A stretch of 64,000 bases of DNA from Polyangium sp. y55x31. Lineage in GTDB: Bacteria; Myxococcota_A; Polyangia; Polyangiales; Polyangiaceae. Below, in pieces: positions 52,743 through 61,784 of the stretch. Made by a program: the position numbers and the translations under genes. The notes beneath the pieces are model-generated. The model was not told where the DNA came from, searched no databases, and saw only the letters and a program-made list of their open reading frames with translations. The stretch lies in the NCBI RefSeq assembly GCF_029946505.1, contig NZ_JARZHG010000012.1:124001-188000 (forward strand), read 5' to 3'. Position 1 is the first letter of the stretch, and the number at the start of each line of letters is the position of its first letter.

Positions 52743-54389
52743 ATGACGAAAAGGCTTGGACAGGGATTCGCCTTCGTGCTCGTTTCGTTCGGCCTTGCGG
52801 CTTGTACCACCGGCGCGGACGATGGCGCGGAGGACGTGGGGACGGCCTCGGCGGCCCTCTCCCCGGACGGCCGGTACATTCTCAAGCTCAAGAATTATTC
52901 GAAGCGAGCCGAGGTGCTCGCGGCGGCGGCAGGTCATCTCGAGATCGAGCTCCCCGAACACGGCGCCATCGCCGTGACGCTGCCCGACGCGGCCGTTCAA
53001 GCCATCGCCAAGAACCCGAACGTCGAGTACGTCGAGGTCGACCCGCGACGCGAGCCATCCACGCAATGGCCGCCTTATGGTATCGCGATGGTGCAGGCGT
53101 CGGATCCGGCCCTGGCAAACCTGAGCGGCGGCGGCACGAAGGTCTGCATCATCGACTCGGGCCTCTACACCGAACACGCGGATCTGAAGGGCGTGCCCGT
53201 CTCGGGCTATGATGGCAACCTGCCCTGGAACATGGACGGCTGTGGCCACGGCACGCACGTCGCGGGCACGATCGCCGCCGTGAACAACACGCAGGGCGTC
53301 GTCGGCGTCGCCCCGGGCGACGTATCCCTTCATATCGTGCGCGTCTTCGGCAACAATTGCTCGTGGGCGTACGCGTCGACCCTCGTCAACGCGCTCGGCA
53401 AATGCAGATCCGCCGGGGCGAAGGTCGTCAGCATGAGCCTCGGTGGAACGGTCAGGAGCATCTTCGAGGAGATCGCCTTCCAGAGTGCTTATGACGCGGG
53501 CGTTCTCCCGATTGCGGCCGCGGGCAATGCGGGCAACACGTCGACGTCCTATCCGGCCGGATATGCTTCGGTCATGTCGGTGGCGGCGGTGGACAGGAAC
53601 AAGGCGCTCGCCAGTTTCTCGCAGCGTAATGCCGACGTCGAGATCGCCGCGCCGGGCGTGGAGGTGCTCTCGACCGTGCCCTGGGCGACGCCGAGCGTCG
53701 CTGTGGGCTCGAACGTCGATTCGGGCGGGCTCATCGAGGGCGCGGCGCAAATGACCGTCACGGGCGCGCTCGTGAACGGCGGCCTGTGCGACACGATCGG
53801 CGCGTGGGAGGGCAAGGTCGTCCTTTGCCAGCGCAGTTCGAACGGCCTCGCGGCGAAGGTCGACAACGTGCGGAAAGGAGGCGGCGTCGGCGCGGTCGTC
53901 TACAACAACGTCTCCGGTTACTTCTCGGGCACGCTCGGCACGGGCGTCACGAGCGTGATTCCGGCCATCACCCTGCGAATGGAGGACGGCCAGAAGCTCG
54001 TCGCCAATTCCATCGGCGCGGCCGCCACGCTGAACACGGTGCGGCTCGTGCCGGGCACGGGGTACGAGTGGTGGAATGGAACGTCGATGGCGACGCCGCA
54101 CGTCTCGGCCGTCGCCGCGCTCCTCTGGAGCCAGAAACCGTCGGCGACGAACGTCGAGATCCGCAATGCGATCGACGCGTCGGCGCAGGACCTCGGCGCG
54201 GCCGGCCGCGATTCGTCGTTCGGATATGGCCTCGTTCAGGCGAAGGCCGCGCTCGACGCCCTCCTGGGCACGAGCGGCAGCGCCGCCAGCGACAGCGTCG
54301 AGGTCTGCAAGGCGGCCGGCGAGAGCTGCGCGGACGATTCGGAGTGCTGCTCGGGCACCTGTCAAAATGGCAAGCAGATCTGCAAGTGA
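52743..54389 (+). CDS. Secreted subtilisin-like serine protease with PA insert and Cys-rich tail
   Basis: A 548-residue subtilase (S8). Signal/lipobox FGLAAC, an inhibitor I9-like propeptide (YILKLKNYSKRAEVLAAAAGHLEIELPEHGAIAVTL), then the catalytic domain with Asp138 (CIIDSG), His169 (GHGTHVAGT), oxyanion Asn (AAAGNAGN) and Ser448 (NGTSMATPH). A protease-associated insert (about 320-430) lies between the Asn and Ser, as in extracellular subtilases. The last 30 residues hold six Cys (CKAAGESCADDSECCSGTC) in a cystine-knot-like pattern. AAGGA precedes the ATG at 52743. All catalytic residues are present, so it should be active outside the cell. Confidence 0.95.
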   Translation: MTKRLGQGFAFVLVSFGLAACTTGADDGAEDVGTASAALSPDGRYILKLKNYSKRAEVLAAAAGHLEIELPEHGAIAVTLPDAAVQAIAKNPNVEYVEVDPRREPSTQWPPYGIAMVQASDPALANLSGGGTKVCIIDSGLYTEHADLKGVPVSGYDGNLPWNMDGCGHGTHVAGTIAAVNNTQGVVGVAPGDVSLHIVRVFGNNCSWAYASTLVNALGKCRSAGAKVVSMSLGGTVRSIFEEIAFQSAYDAGVLPIAAAGNAGNTSTSYPAGYASVMSVAAVDRNKALASFSQRNADVEIAAPGVEVLSTVPWATPSVAVGSNVDSGGLIEGAAQMTVTGALVNGGLCDTIGAWEGKVVLCQRSSNGLAAKVDNVRKGGGVGAVVYNNVSGYFSGTLGTGVTSVIPAITLRMEDGQKLVANSIGAAATLNTVRLVPGTGYEWWNGTSMATPHVSAVAALLWSQKPSATNVEIRNAIDASAQDLGAAGRDSSFGYGLVQAKAALDALLGTSGSAASDSVEVCKAAGESCADDSECCSGTCQNGKQICK

Positions 54390-54404
54390 GCCATGCCGCG
54401 AACG

Positions 54405-54426
54405 CCCTGGATCAGACGATCCAGGG
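54405..54426. terminator. Terminator-like hairpin after the subtilase gene
   Basis: CCCTGGATC-AGAC-GATCCAGGG, a perfect 9-bp stem with 4-base loop, 15 bases after the subtilase stop and between convergent genes. It lacks a T-run, so it may act as a bidirectional or Rho-aided terminator. Confidence 0.65.
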
Positions 54427-54467
54427 GCAGCTCGCCGCCGGTCCGGGTGCTCCCGAAGAAGACACGC

Positions 54468-55493
54468 TCATCGGGCTGCACCCGCTTCTAGTGCCAGCAA
54501 GGCGAACGTTGCCAGCCAGTGTTCGCCCATGTAATCGCCGGCCACGTGAGCGAGCCCCACGGCGAGATGTTCATCGGCGGCCGCAAGCGCGACGGCGCGC
54601 ACCGGGTCGTCGGCCGGCAGGGCCCTCGCAATCGAACGGAAGCACCAGGCCCGGCTCAGGTTCAGGCCGTCGAGGTGAGCGATTTTTCCGTCGCTGCGGT
54701 CGCTCACGAGGGCCGGTTTGAACAGGCTCTCCGGCATCCGGCCGGCCGCTCGGGGCAGGAAACGCGCGAACCACGGGCGAAACTCGGCCGCCGGAAGAAG
54801 GCGGCGCAGGCATTCGGCTTCGACCAGCGTGGGGGAGAGGAAGTCGTCGCCGCTCGGCTCCCAGGCCGGGGCATCCGCGTCGGCGAGGTACCATCCTCTG
54901 GCGGTGGCTTCGATCAGCCGGGCCAATTCGTCATCGTTCGCAGCCTCCGCATACTCGGAGGCGAGCGCCAGGGCGAATGCCGTATTGAAATGCGTGCCGG
55001 TGCGAATCGGATAGGTAGCTTTGGGCAGGAACGCCTTGAAGCGCTCGGCGAAAGCACGGGCCAGCGGGCGTAGGACCTCGCGATGGGGAGCCCCCTCGTG
55101 GCGCCCGAGCTCCGCGCCCAGCATGAGCAACCATGCCCAGCCATAAGGCCGCTCGAAGCCCTTGCTCTCCGGGCGGGCGAGATAAGCGAGCTCTCCAGCG
55201 ACGTTTTCCGGCGTCAGCATGCGCTCGAACAGGGCACGAATCTCGGCCGCGGGGGTCATGTCCGGGAATCGCCGCAAAAGGCGCGCGAGCAACCAGTAGC
55301 CGTGGACGCACGAATGCCAGTCGAAGCTGCCGTGGAAAATCGGATGCAGGACGCGCGGCGGCAGGACGTCCCCATCGCCGGCCATCACGTGGTCGAGCTT
55401 GTACGGATAGGGCCGGGTCACGTGGCCCAGGGCGAGCCGCGCGAATTTCGTGGCCAGCTCCGGGGTGAGCTCAATAGCGGAAGACGAGGACAT
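54468..55493 (-). CDS. DUF2891 family protein
   Basis: A 341-residue soluble protein matching the DUF2891 family: SFDWHSCVHGYWLLARLLRRFPD, AYLARPESKGFERPYGWAWLLMLGAEL, GTHFNTAFALALASEYA, FLSPTLVEAECLRRLLP and HLDGLNLSRAWCFRSIA. The His/Trp/Arg-rich motifs look like an alpha/alpha-barrel active site, possibly hydrolytic, but the family has no established reaction that I know of. It overlaps the DUF979 gene by 23 bases and so is the last member of that operon, which suggests that it processes what the DUF969/DUF979 pair transports. Confidence 0.85.
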   Translation of the reverse strand: MSSSSAIELTPELATKFARLALGHVTRPYPYKLDHVMAGDGDVLPPRVLHPIFHGSFDWHSCVHGYWLLARLLRRFPDMTPAAEIRALFERMLTPENVAGELAYLARPESKGFERPYGWAWLLMLGAELGRHEGAPHREVLRPLARAFAERFKAFLPKATYPIRTGTHFNTAFALALASEYAEAANDDELARLIEATARGWYLADADAPAWEPSGDDFLSPTLVEAECLRRLLPAAEFRPWFARFLPRAAGRMPESLFKPALVSDRSDGKIAHLDGLNLSRAWCFRSIARALPADDPVRAVALAAADEHLAVGLAHVAGDYMGEHWLATFALLALEAGAAR

Positions 55494-56421
55494 ACATCAG
55501 CACCGTGTTGGCGAGGAGGAGAACGAGGGCCGTGGGGACCTGCGCCTTGATGACTCCATTTCGGTCGGAGAGCTCGAGCAGCGCAGCCGGCACGATGTTG
55601 AAATTCGCGGCCATGGGGGTCATCAGGGTTCCACAGAAGCCGGACAACATCCCCACGGCGCCCATGATGGCCGGATTTCCACCGAACCGCTGGACGATCA
55701 GCGGCAGGCCGATCCCAGCGGTCATCACCGGAAACGCGGCGAAAGCGTTCCCCATGATCATGGTGAAGAGGGCCATGCCGCACGTATAAGCCGCCACCGC
55801 GGCGAACGCGCTCCCGGCTGGCAACCAGGCCGACGCGAGCGTCCCGATGGCGGTCCCGACCCCGGAGGCCGCGAAGACCGCGCCGAGGGCGGCGAGCATT
55901 TGCGGAAGAATGGCAGCCCAGCCGACGGTGTCGAGCAGCCGGCGCCCCTCCTGCATCGGGACGTTCGGCCTTGCCCCGAGCATCGGCATCGCAATGGCGA
56001 GGGCGACGAACACGCCCAGGATCAGCGAGACCAGGGTCGCCTGCTTGGGCTCGACGAGCCCCGCAAGCTCGGGCCGCTTGAACAGAAACGTACCGAGGAG
56101 CGCCGTGGCGGGAATCGCGAGTGCCGGCAGAAACAGCTTGTTTTTCAGGCGGGCCGCGCTCGCGCGTCGCTCCTCGGGGCTGCTCGTCGCCGGCGCGCCG
56201 CGCCCCAGGCCGCCGATGCCCGCCGTGAGCACCATGGCAATGACCACGAGGCCGTTGACCACGTCCGGCAGGTACGAGCCGAACAGGAAGCTCACCGCGA
56301 ACAATCCCCAGAACGTGGTATTCTTCCAGCGCTTCGGGTTCGTCTTGTCGCGCGCGCTCAGCGCCGCGATGATGACGAAAAAGACTCCGGCAATGACGTA
56401 GAGGACACCGTACCCGATCAT
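55471..56421 (-). CDS. DUF979 membrane protein (transporter subunit)
   Basis: A 316-residue polytopic membrane protein with about nine hydrophobic segments, matching the DUF979 family (VLYVIAGVFFVIIAALSARD, TTFWGLFAVSFLFGSYLPDVVNGLVV, AFPVMTAGIGLPLIVQRFGGNPAIMGAVGMLSGFCGTLMTPMAANFNIVPAALLEL). DUF979 and DUF969 occur together as putative two-part permeases; they have been noted near 5-oxoproline or peptide metabolism genes, from memory. The ATG overlaps the DUF969 stop (ATGA at 56418-56421), so the two are made together. Confidence 0.88.
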   Translation of the reverse strand: MIGYGVLYVIAGVFFVIIAALSARDKTNPKRWKNTTFWGLFAVSFLFGSYLPDVVNGLVVIAMVLTAGIGGLGRGAPATSSPEERRASAARLKNKLFLPALAIPATALLGTFLFKRPELAGLVEPKQATLVSLILGVFVALAIAMPMLGARPNVPMQEGRRLLDTVGWAAILPQMLAALGAVFAASGVGTAIGTLASAWLPAGSAFAAVAAYTCGMALFTMIMGNAFAAFPVMTAGIGLPLIVQRFGGNPAIMGAVGMLSGFCGTLMTPMAANFNIVPAALLELSDRNGVIKAQVPTALVLLLANTVLMYVLVFRY

Positions 56422-57107
56422 TGCCTGCCCTCGGCGATCAAGCGAGCGAGATGTCGGTCGAACAGCATCATCTGCGTGCCATGAATCAGCAGCGCACAGA
56501 TCGCCGTGGGGATGGCCCAGACCGAGAGCTGGAGAGGTTCGACGAGGATTCCGTTCTGCGCGAGGAAGCCCTTGATCAGGAGGATCGAGGCAATCGCGAT
56601 GAAGATGTCCTCGCCGAAGAACAGCGCAATGTTATCGGCCGCGGCGGCGTGCGCCCGCACGGTCTGGCGGGCCGCCTCGGGGAGCGGCCCGTGATGCGCC
56701 TCGGCGGCGGCCTCGGCCATGGGGGCGATCAACGGGCGCACCATCTGGGCGTGCCCGCCGAGCGAAGTCAGGCCGAGCGCCGCGGTGATCTGACGCAAAA
56801 CGAAATAAAGCAGCAATAACCGACCGGCGGTGGCCGCGCGAATGGTGCCGATCAGGGTCTTCGCCCGCTCCTGCAATCCTGCCCGTTCGAGCAGCCCGAT
56901 CACGGGCAGCACGACCCAGACCACGCTCACGTATCGGTTCTCTTGGAAGGCCTTGCCGAAGGTCGCCACGACCTCGACGGGCCCCATGCCACCGGCCAGC
57001 CCGGTCAATAGGGCCGCCGCCGTCACCACCAGCAGCGGGTTGAGGCGGGCCATGAAGCCCAAGACCACCACGGCGATCCCGATCAATGACAGCACGTGCC
57101 CTCCCAT
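56418..57107 (-). CDS. DUF969 membrane protein (transporter subunit)
   Basis: A 229-residue polytopic membrane protein of the DUF969 family: LSLIGIAVVVLGFMARLNPLLVVTAAALLTGL, FGKAFQENRYVSVVWVVLPVIGLLERAGLQERA, LGLTSLGGHAQMVRPLIAPMAEAAAE and NIALFFGEDIFIAIASILLIKGF. The pair probably forms a carboxylate-type permease in the inner membrane; substrate unknown. Translationally coupled to the DUF979 gene, 23 bases downstream of the PL14-like gene. Confidence 0.88.
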   Translation of the reverse strand: MGGHVLSLIGIAVVVLGFMARLNPLLVVTAAALLTGLAGGMGPVEVVATFGKAFQENRYVSVVWVVLPVIGLLERAGLQERAKTLIGTIRAATAGRLLLLYFVLRQITAALGLTSLGGHAQMVRPLIAPMAEAAAEAHHGPLPEAARQTVRAHAAAADNIALFFGEDIFIAIASILLIKGFLAQNGILVEPLQLSVWAIPTAICALLIHGTQMMLFDRHLARLIAEGRQ

Positions 57108-57130
57108 TTTGGTCGAAAAAACCGGGCCGT

Positions 57131-58111
57131 TCAGTGCGTGATGGGGCCCGTGGAGACGATGAAATCGTCGTAATCGACGATCTGCGCGGAGGGCGGCGCC
57201 CAGCTCGCGTCGCTGCCGCCGAAGAAGGTCGAGAAGTACAGCGTGTCGATGCCGTAGGTCGCGCCTGCGAGCCGGAAAAGAAAAGCCTGCTCGTCGAGGA
57301 CCGGCTGCCCGTCGAACCAGGCCTGGAGAACGCCGTCATGCTCGCCGGGCGTGTTCATCAAAACCCGGTGCTCGACCGTGTGCCAGGTCCCCGGCTCGAA
57401 AGAAATCGCGCTCCCGCCCGACATGTAATCGTAATCGTCGCCGCAGCTATTGTTCTTCTCGGGGAAATACATGTACTGGACCGCCGCGCCCCCGGTGCGC
57501 CACATCATCCGCGCCGAGAAGCCGGTCGTGTCCTCGACGCAGCCCGTGGGGGCCGAACCGCCGACGAGCCCCGGGAGCTTGCCGCCCTTCATGAAGGCAA
57601 ACGCAGCGCCGAACCGCACGCGGTAGGCAAGGTAAAGCTCCTGATACGTCTGCCCGAGCGGCACCTTGAACTGCACGCCGCCCTTGTCCGGGCCATACTC
57701 GCCCGCCGGATACGTCACCCGCAAAAATCGATTCTCCGCTTCGTCGACGATGCTCGCGCGCCCTTCGTCGAGCCCATTGTTCCAGCCCGGTGCGCCGAGG
57801 AAATCGCCCGCGACCATGTCCTCGCTGTAAACCCCCGGCGAGCGCTGCTGAAAATCTGCATGCACGAGCACGTTCTCCGGGCTCGATCCGCCCGCGCCCC
57901 CGGTTCCGCCCGCGCCCCCGGTCCCGCCGATACCCCCCGTCCCGCCTGCGCCGCCGATTCCGCCCGCGCCCCCGTTCCCTCCGGCGCCCCCAGTTCCGCC
58001 AACGCCTCCGTTCCCGGCGCCACCCGCGGGCGAGGAGGAGCCATTTTCCGTGCACGCGAGAAATGATGCTGTGGCGAGAACGAGAGCGAAGGCCGCGATC
58101 CGGTGTGCCAT
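57131..58111 (-). CDS. Polysaccharide lyase family 14-like lipoprotein
   Basis: A 326-residue exported protein. Signal IAAFALVLATASFLAC (lipobox), a long GGAGGxGG repeat linker to about residue 75, then a jelly-roll domain: VLVHADFQQRSPGVYSEDMV, LYLAYRVRFGAAFAFMKGGKLPGLVGG, SARMMWRTGGAAVQYMYF, WHTVEHRVLMNTPGEHDGVLQAWFDGQPVLDE and YFSTFFGGSD. The KGGKLPGL and FSTFFGG motifs match PL14-type lyases, which cut alginate or glucuronan by beta-elimination. Substrate here is unknown. The ATG at 58111 opens the signal. It lies 31 bases after the HutD gene on the same strand. Confidence 0.82.
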   Translation of the reverse strand: MAHRIAAFALVLATASFLACTENGSSSPAGGAGNGGVGGTGGAGGNGGAGGIGGAGGTGGIGGTGGAGGTGGAGGSSPENVLVHADFQQRSPGVYSEDMVAGDFLGAPGWNNGLDEGRASIVDEAENRFLRVTYPAGEYGPDKGGVQFKVPLGQTYQELYLAYRVRFGAAFAFMKGGKLPGLVGGSAPTGCVEDTTGFSARMMWRTGGAAVQYMYFPEKNNSCGDDYDYMSGGSAISFEPGTWHTVEHRVLMNTPGEHDGVLQAWFDGQPVLDEQAFLFRLAGATYGIDTLYFSTFFGGSDASWAPPSAQIVDYDDFIVSTGPITH

Positions 58112-58142
58112 GGACCGATGGGAATGAAATACGGTTGGCCTG

Positions 58143-58751
58143 TCAAGCGCTTCGAGGACGGGATCCGTCGAACGCCGCGACGAACACCACCGCATCCTCC
58201 ACGTCCGCGGCGACCTCGATCTCCGCCTGCCCCTCCACGATCAACGTCTCCGCGCCGAGGAGGTCGGTCGCCGTATTGGAACCGTCGACACGAATCACGA
58301 CCTTCCCACGAAACACATGAAGGATCTGCGTCTCCGCCGCCAGGCAGAGGCAGACCCTGGAGCCGCGGGCGAGCGAATGAACGGCGGCGCTCGGACGGAC
58401 GTGAGCCTGGCGCGCCATGACGTTGAAATCACGCGCGGGCGTCCCTCCGAGCTCGCCGTGCGTCGGCCACGCGCCGTCGAACCGATAGGGCGAAAGGAGC
58501 GAGAGGCGCCGCCGGCCCCGAGCCTCGTGCACGAGTTCCATGGGATCTCCCTCGGTCTGGAGGATGATCCTCTCGATACCCGGGAACGTGGAGAACGGCC
58601 CCGAGGCCGCGAGATCGGCGATGCTCAATCGCCAGACGAAATCATCGAGCCCGGCCCCGGGCGGGTCGACGGCAATCTCGGTCGTGGTGCCAAGACCGTT
58701 CTTCCAGGGCATGACGCGGTAATCGGACGGCCGGAGGTGACGAATCTGCAC
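58143..58751 (-). CDS. hutD: HutD/Ves family cupin protein
   Basis: A 202-residue HutD-family protein: LRPSDYRVMPWKNGLGTTTEIAVDPPGA, FVWRLSIADLAASGPFSTFPGIERIILQTEG and FDGAWPTHGELGGTPARDFNVMARQ are the family motifs. HutD proteins are double cupins often found with histidine-use genes and thought to govern them; none is adjacent here, so the role is open. The GTG at 58751 matches the usual family N-terminus better than a TTG at 58778. It may be first gene of the minus-strand run that continues with the PL14-like gene. Confidence 0.88.
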   Translation of the reverse strand: MQIRHLRPSDYRVMPWKNGLGTTTEIAVDPPGAGLDDFVWRLSIADLAASGPFSTFPGIERIILQTEGDPMELVHEARGRRRLSLLSPYRFDGAWPTHGELGGTPARDFNVMARQAHVRPSAAVHSLARGSRVCLCLAAETQILHVFRGKVVIRVDGSNTATDLLGAETLIVEGQAEIEVAADVEDAVVFVAAFDGSRPRSA

Positions 58752-58840
58752 GAGGCGAAGGGTAGCCGAACGAGCCAACGTTTTCCATGTCCGAAATGCC
58801 CTTGACGGCGCGACGGACTTGGGCGAACAGCCTCGGCATC

Positions 58841-59209
58841 ATGGACACCGCGCTCGTCGTACGATCGGTCTGGGAAGGCATGGAAGCGAGAAACTGGGAC
58901 GCCGTGCGGCGCCTCGTCGCCGACGATGTCGTCGCGACGTGGCCGCAGACGCGCGAGCGGATCCGCGGCGCCCATGCATTCGTCGAGGTGAACCGGACCT
59001 ACCCCGGGGACTGGCACATCACCGTGGAGGAAGTGATCGCCGAGGGCGAACGCGCCGCGGCGCGGGTGACGATCGTCCTCGGGAAGAACGTGGTCCACGC
59101 GAGCGGCTTTTACCGCGTACGTAATGGCCAGATCGTCGAGGCGACCGAGATGTTCGGCGATCCGGGGGAGCCGCCGTACGACCGCAGTCACCTCGCGGAA
59201 CGGTATTGA
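58841..59209 (+). CDS. SnoaL-like NTF2-fold protein
   Basis: A 122-residue protein of the SnoaL/NTF2-like superfamily: MDTALVVRSVWEGMEARNWDAVRRLVADDVVATWPQTRERIRGAHAFVEVNRTYPGDW, then alternating strands ending GFYRVRNGQIVEATEMFGDPGEPP. Members include polyketide cyclases, isomerases and stress proteins; the reaction cannot be told. The ATG at 58841 fits the family start (an ATG at 58787 would add 18 residues overlapping the divergent HutD promoter region). Confidence 0.82.
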   Translation: MDTALVVRSVWEGMEARNWDAVRRLVADDVVATWPQTRERIRGAHAFVEVNRTYPGDWHITVEEVIAEGERAAARVTIVLGKNVVHASGFYRVRNGQIVEATEMFGDPGEPPYDRSHLAERY

Positions 59210-59247
59210 TCGCGGGACTCTCGTGGCTGCGCGGCTCGGGGTCTCGG

Positions 59248-61740
59248 TCAGTTCAGCGGCAAGAGGGTCAAATCCAGCGCCGCGAAGACGCCGAACCGCA
59301 GGACGGGAGCGTCGAAAGGCCCGCTCGTGCTCCCGTCGGTCGTCACCTCGACCTTGCGGAAGTTCGGCACGAACGACACGCCCAGGCCGAAGGTAAACGG
59401 CGTCGGGCTTTGCCTCGTTCCTACGCCTACCGTCCCGTAGAGCCCCGGCGAGATGAATTGCTCCCAGCTCACGGTGGGCGATTGCGCCGCCGAGCCGCTC
59501 CCCGCGGCGTCCCCGTCCGGATTGACATCCTGCAAGAGTCGCTGCTGCGTCAGCGCGCCGAGATCCAGCACGGAGATCATGAGACCGAGCGGCGCCGCTC
59601 CGCTCTCGCAAAACGATTTGGACAGGTGCAACCCCACGGGCGCGAACGCTCCGGCCCCGAGGAGCACGCCATCCGCCTTCTCCGTCAGGAGCACCTCGCC
59701 TCCGCCGTACGCACCGAAGAATGCATTCAACGCCACCGTCGGCCGGTCGAACTTCACCTTGTAGCTGCCCACGGGCGCCGCGGCGGCCTCGAAGGCCGCG
59801 GCCACGTCCTGGCTGCTCTTCGCCGCCGCGATCTCGACAATGAACGGCATGTATTGCCCGACCGCATCGAGCAGCTTCGTCACCCGCTCCACCTTGTCGA
59901 AGCCGGGCTCTCCCTTCTTCGGCAAGAGCGCCTGCATCGTCTTCACGAGCCGTGCGAGGTCCACGGCCAGCGCGCCATAATCCTCGCTCAAGCTGTCCTG
60001 GCCGAGCTGCCCCACGACCTGCAGCAGGTTCAGCACCTCCATGACCTTGCCGTCGGAGGGCGCGCCCGCGACGCCCGCCAGCGTCTGCGCCGCCTGAATC
60101 ATCGCGAGCGTGCCTTGGAGCGTCGCCTGCGCGATTCGCCTGCGCCGCTCGGCGGTCGTATCGTCGTCCTTCTTTCCCTTGTTCAGGTTCTCGATGGCCT
60201 CGTCGACCGCGATGGTTGCCTCGGCCGCGGCGCGGAACGCCGTGAGGGCCTTCCCGAGCTTATCGGCGGTGAGCACGATGCCGGCATGCGACTCGAAATT
60301 GAGCGCGAGCGTGATCAGACGCGGCCCGGCCTCCGCGTCGGGACCGGTGATCAGCCTCTTCGGCTCCTCCTCCTGCCGAATGGCGTGCACGAAGCTCGAT
60401 CCCACGCGCACCGATCGGAAGATATTCTTGCACCACCTCCCCGCGTCCGTGGTCCCCGTGTCGATCTCGCATTTGCGCAGCGGGATCTGGTGCACGGACG
60501 AGAGCACGTCCAGCGGATGAGGACCTCCCTCCGCGGTCATACGCGCGACGGCGTAGACGAGCCGCCCCGGCTCGTAGATGTAATGGTGCGCCGGATCCAG
60601 GTCCGTCGTCACGTGCAGGAACGAATCGGGCAACGCGACGAGGTCCTTCCTCGTCGCGGCGTTGAGGTACGTGCCCATCGAATGCAGCGGCATCTTCCCG
60701 TTGAGGGTGAGCAGCGCGTCACACGTATTCGCGAGCAGGGTCTGGCCGGGCAGCGCGCGGCCCCCGTCGTCCTTGCAGAGCGATTTGCTCATCCGCTCCT
60801 GCAGGAAAAGGATCGCCTCCTGCTTGGCCCGCGTCACGACGAACTCGGCGAGCCCCTCGACGAACCTGTTCCCGAACCCCGCCAGGGCGGATGCGCCCCC
60901 CACCCCGGACGCGAACGCTCCGATCACCACCGATTTCATCTCGGGCACGAGCTTCTCGACGAGCTCGTCCGACGTAGATGCAAGGGCGAGCGACGACTTG
61001 TCGATGGCGTCGGCCAGTGAGGGAAATACGTTGGAGGCGTGGAGCGCCCGCAGGAGCGTGAGCTGCTCCTCCGTGAGATTCTGCCACCTCTTCGAATCGG
61101 CAAGGACCGCGCATGTCTGCGCGAGATTCGCGAGGTGCGCGACGAGAAGGTCCATCGCGTCGGCCAACGTCTTCTCCGCTGCGTCGCGCGCCCTCGTTTT
61201 TTGCCCGATAGAGGCGTCGAGCTTCGGCTTTGCCTCGTCGTATGCCTTCTTTGCCTCGTCGTATGCCTTCTTTGCCTCGTCGCGCTCCTTCTCGGCCTGC
61301 TTGCGCGCGTTGCCGACGCTGGCCTTGGTGACCGCATCCTCCTTGTCCTTCAGCGTCTTCTGCAGCCCCTCGAGCGCCTCTTCTCTTTTCTTTTTGTCCG
61401 CCTCCTTCTCGGCCAGCGCCGTGCGCGCCTGCTCGGCGGCCTGGGCGGCGCGGGCCGCGCCCTTCACGTCGTCGTCGAAGCTCGCCGGGGCGCGCTTGGC
61501 GGCGCTCGTCAGTGCGGCGCTGTTCACGTCGGAGAGTTTCTTGCACGTCTCCTGGAGAGTCTGGCCAAAGGGATCCTTCGGGACCGGGCGCACGGGGAGC
61601 ACGATCGGCGAGGAATCCGCGCTGTACGACGGCGACGCGGGCGGCGCGGCGGGGGTGGTGGCAGCGTGGGCGATCACCGGCGACACGACGCCCGCCGTGA
61701 CGAGCGCGGCCGTGCAAGCAAGCTTCATCGAATCTTTCAT
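59248..61740 (-). CDS. Large exported coiled-coil protein with C-terminal beta-rich domain
   Basis: An 830-residue product. Signal LACTAALVTAGVVSPVIAHA, a Pro/Ser stretch, then a coiled coil (about residues 95-185; EEALEGLQKTLKDKEDAVTKA, KKAYDEA repeats), a long helical middle part, and from about residue 680 beta-rich sequence with barrel-like strands (GLYGTVGVGTRQSPTPFTFGLGVSF, LRFGVFAALDLTLLPLN). An outer-membrane-anchored periplasmic or surface protein is plausible. I do not recognise the family. GAGGAG precedes the start by about 10 bases; an ATG at 61728 is an alternative. Its gene lies 44 bases downstream of the subtilase without signal peptide, suggesting an operon. Confidence 0.75.
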   Translation of the reverse strand: MKDSMKLACTAALVTAGVVSPVIAHAATTPAAPPASPSYSADSSPIVLPVRPVPKDPFGQTLQETCKKLSDVNSAALTSAAKRAPASFDDDVKGAARAAQAAEQARTALAEKEADKKKREEALEGLQKTLKDKEDAVTKASVGNARKQAEKERDEAKKAYDEAKKAYDEAKPKLDASIGQKTRARDAAEKTLADAMDLLVAHLANLAQTCAVLADSKRWQNLTEEQLTLLRALHASNVFPSLADAIDKSSLALASTSDELVEKLVPEMKSVVIGAFASGVGGASALAGFGNRFVEGLAEFVVTRAKQEAILFLQERMSKSLCKDDGGRALPGQTLLANTCDALLTLNGKMPLHSMGTYLNAATRKDLVALPDSFLHVTTDLDPAHHYIYEPGRLVYAVARMTAEGGPHPLDVLSSVHQIPLRKCEIDTGTTDAGRWCKNIFRSVRVGSSFVHAIRQEEEPKRLITGPDAEAGPRLITLALNFESHAGIVLTADKLGKALTAFRAAAEATIAVDEAIENLNKGKKDDDTTAERRRRIAQATLQGTLAMIQAAQTLAGVAGAPSDGKVMEVLNLLQVVGQLGQDSLSEDYGALAVDLARLVKTMQALLPKKGEPGFDKVERVTKLLDAVGQYMPFIVEIAAAKSSQDVAAAFEAAAAPVGSYKVKFDRPTVALNAFFGAYGGGEVLLTEKADGVLLGAGAFAPVGLHLSKSFCESGAAPLGLMISVLDLGALTQQRLLQDVNPDGDAAGSGSAAQSPTVSWEQFISPGLYGTVGVGTRQSPTPFTFGLGVSFVPNFRKVEVTTDGSTSGPFDAPVLRFGVFAALDLTLLPLN
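61229..61291 (-). repeat. 21-bp heptad-coding tandem repeat
   Basis: Two exact 21-bp copies (61229-61249, 61250-61270) and a third diverged copy to 61291. Each encodes one coiled-coil heptad (KKAYDEA type), so repeat number sets the coil length in exact heptads. Confidence 0.8.
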
Positions 61741-61784
61741 TTCAGATCATCTCCTCGAATCATTCAACATTCACGTCGCAAACC

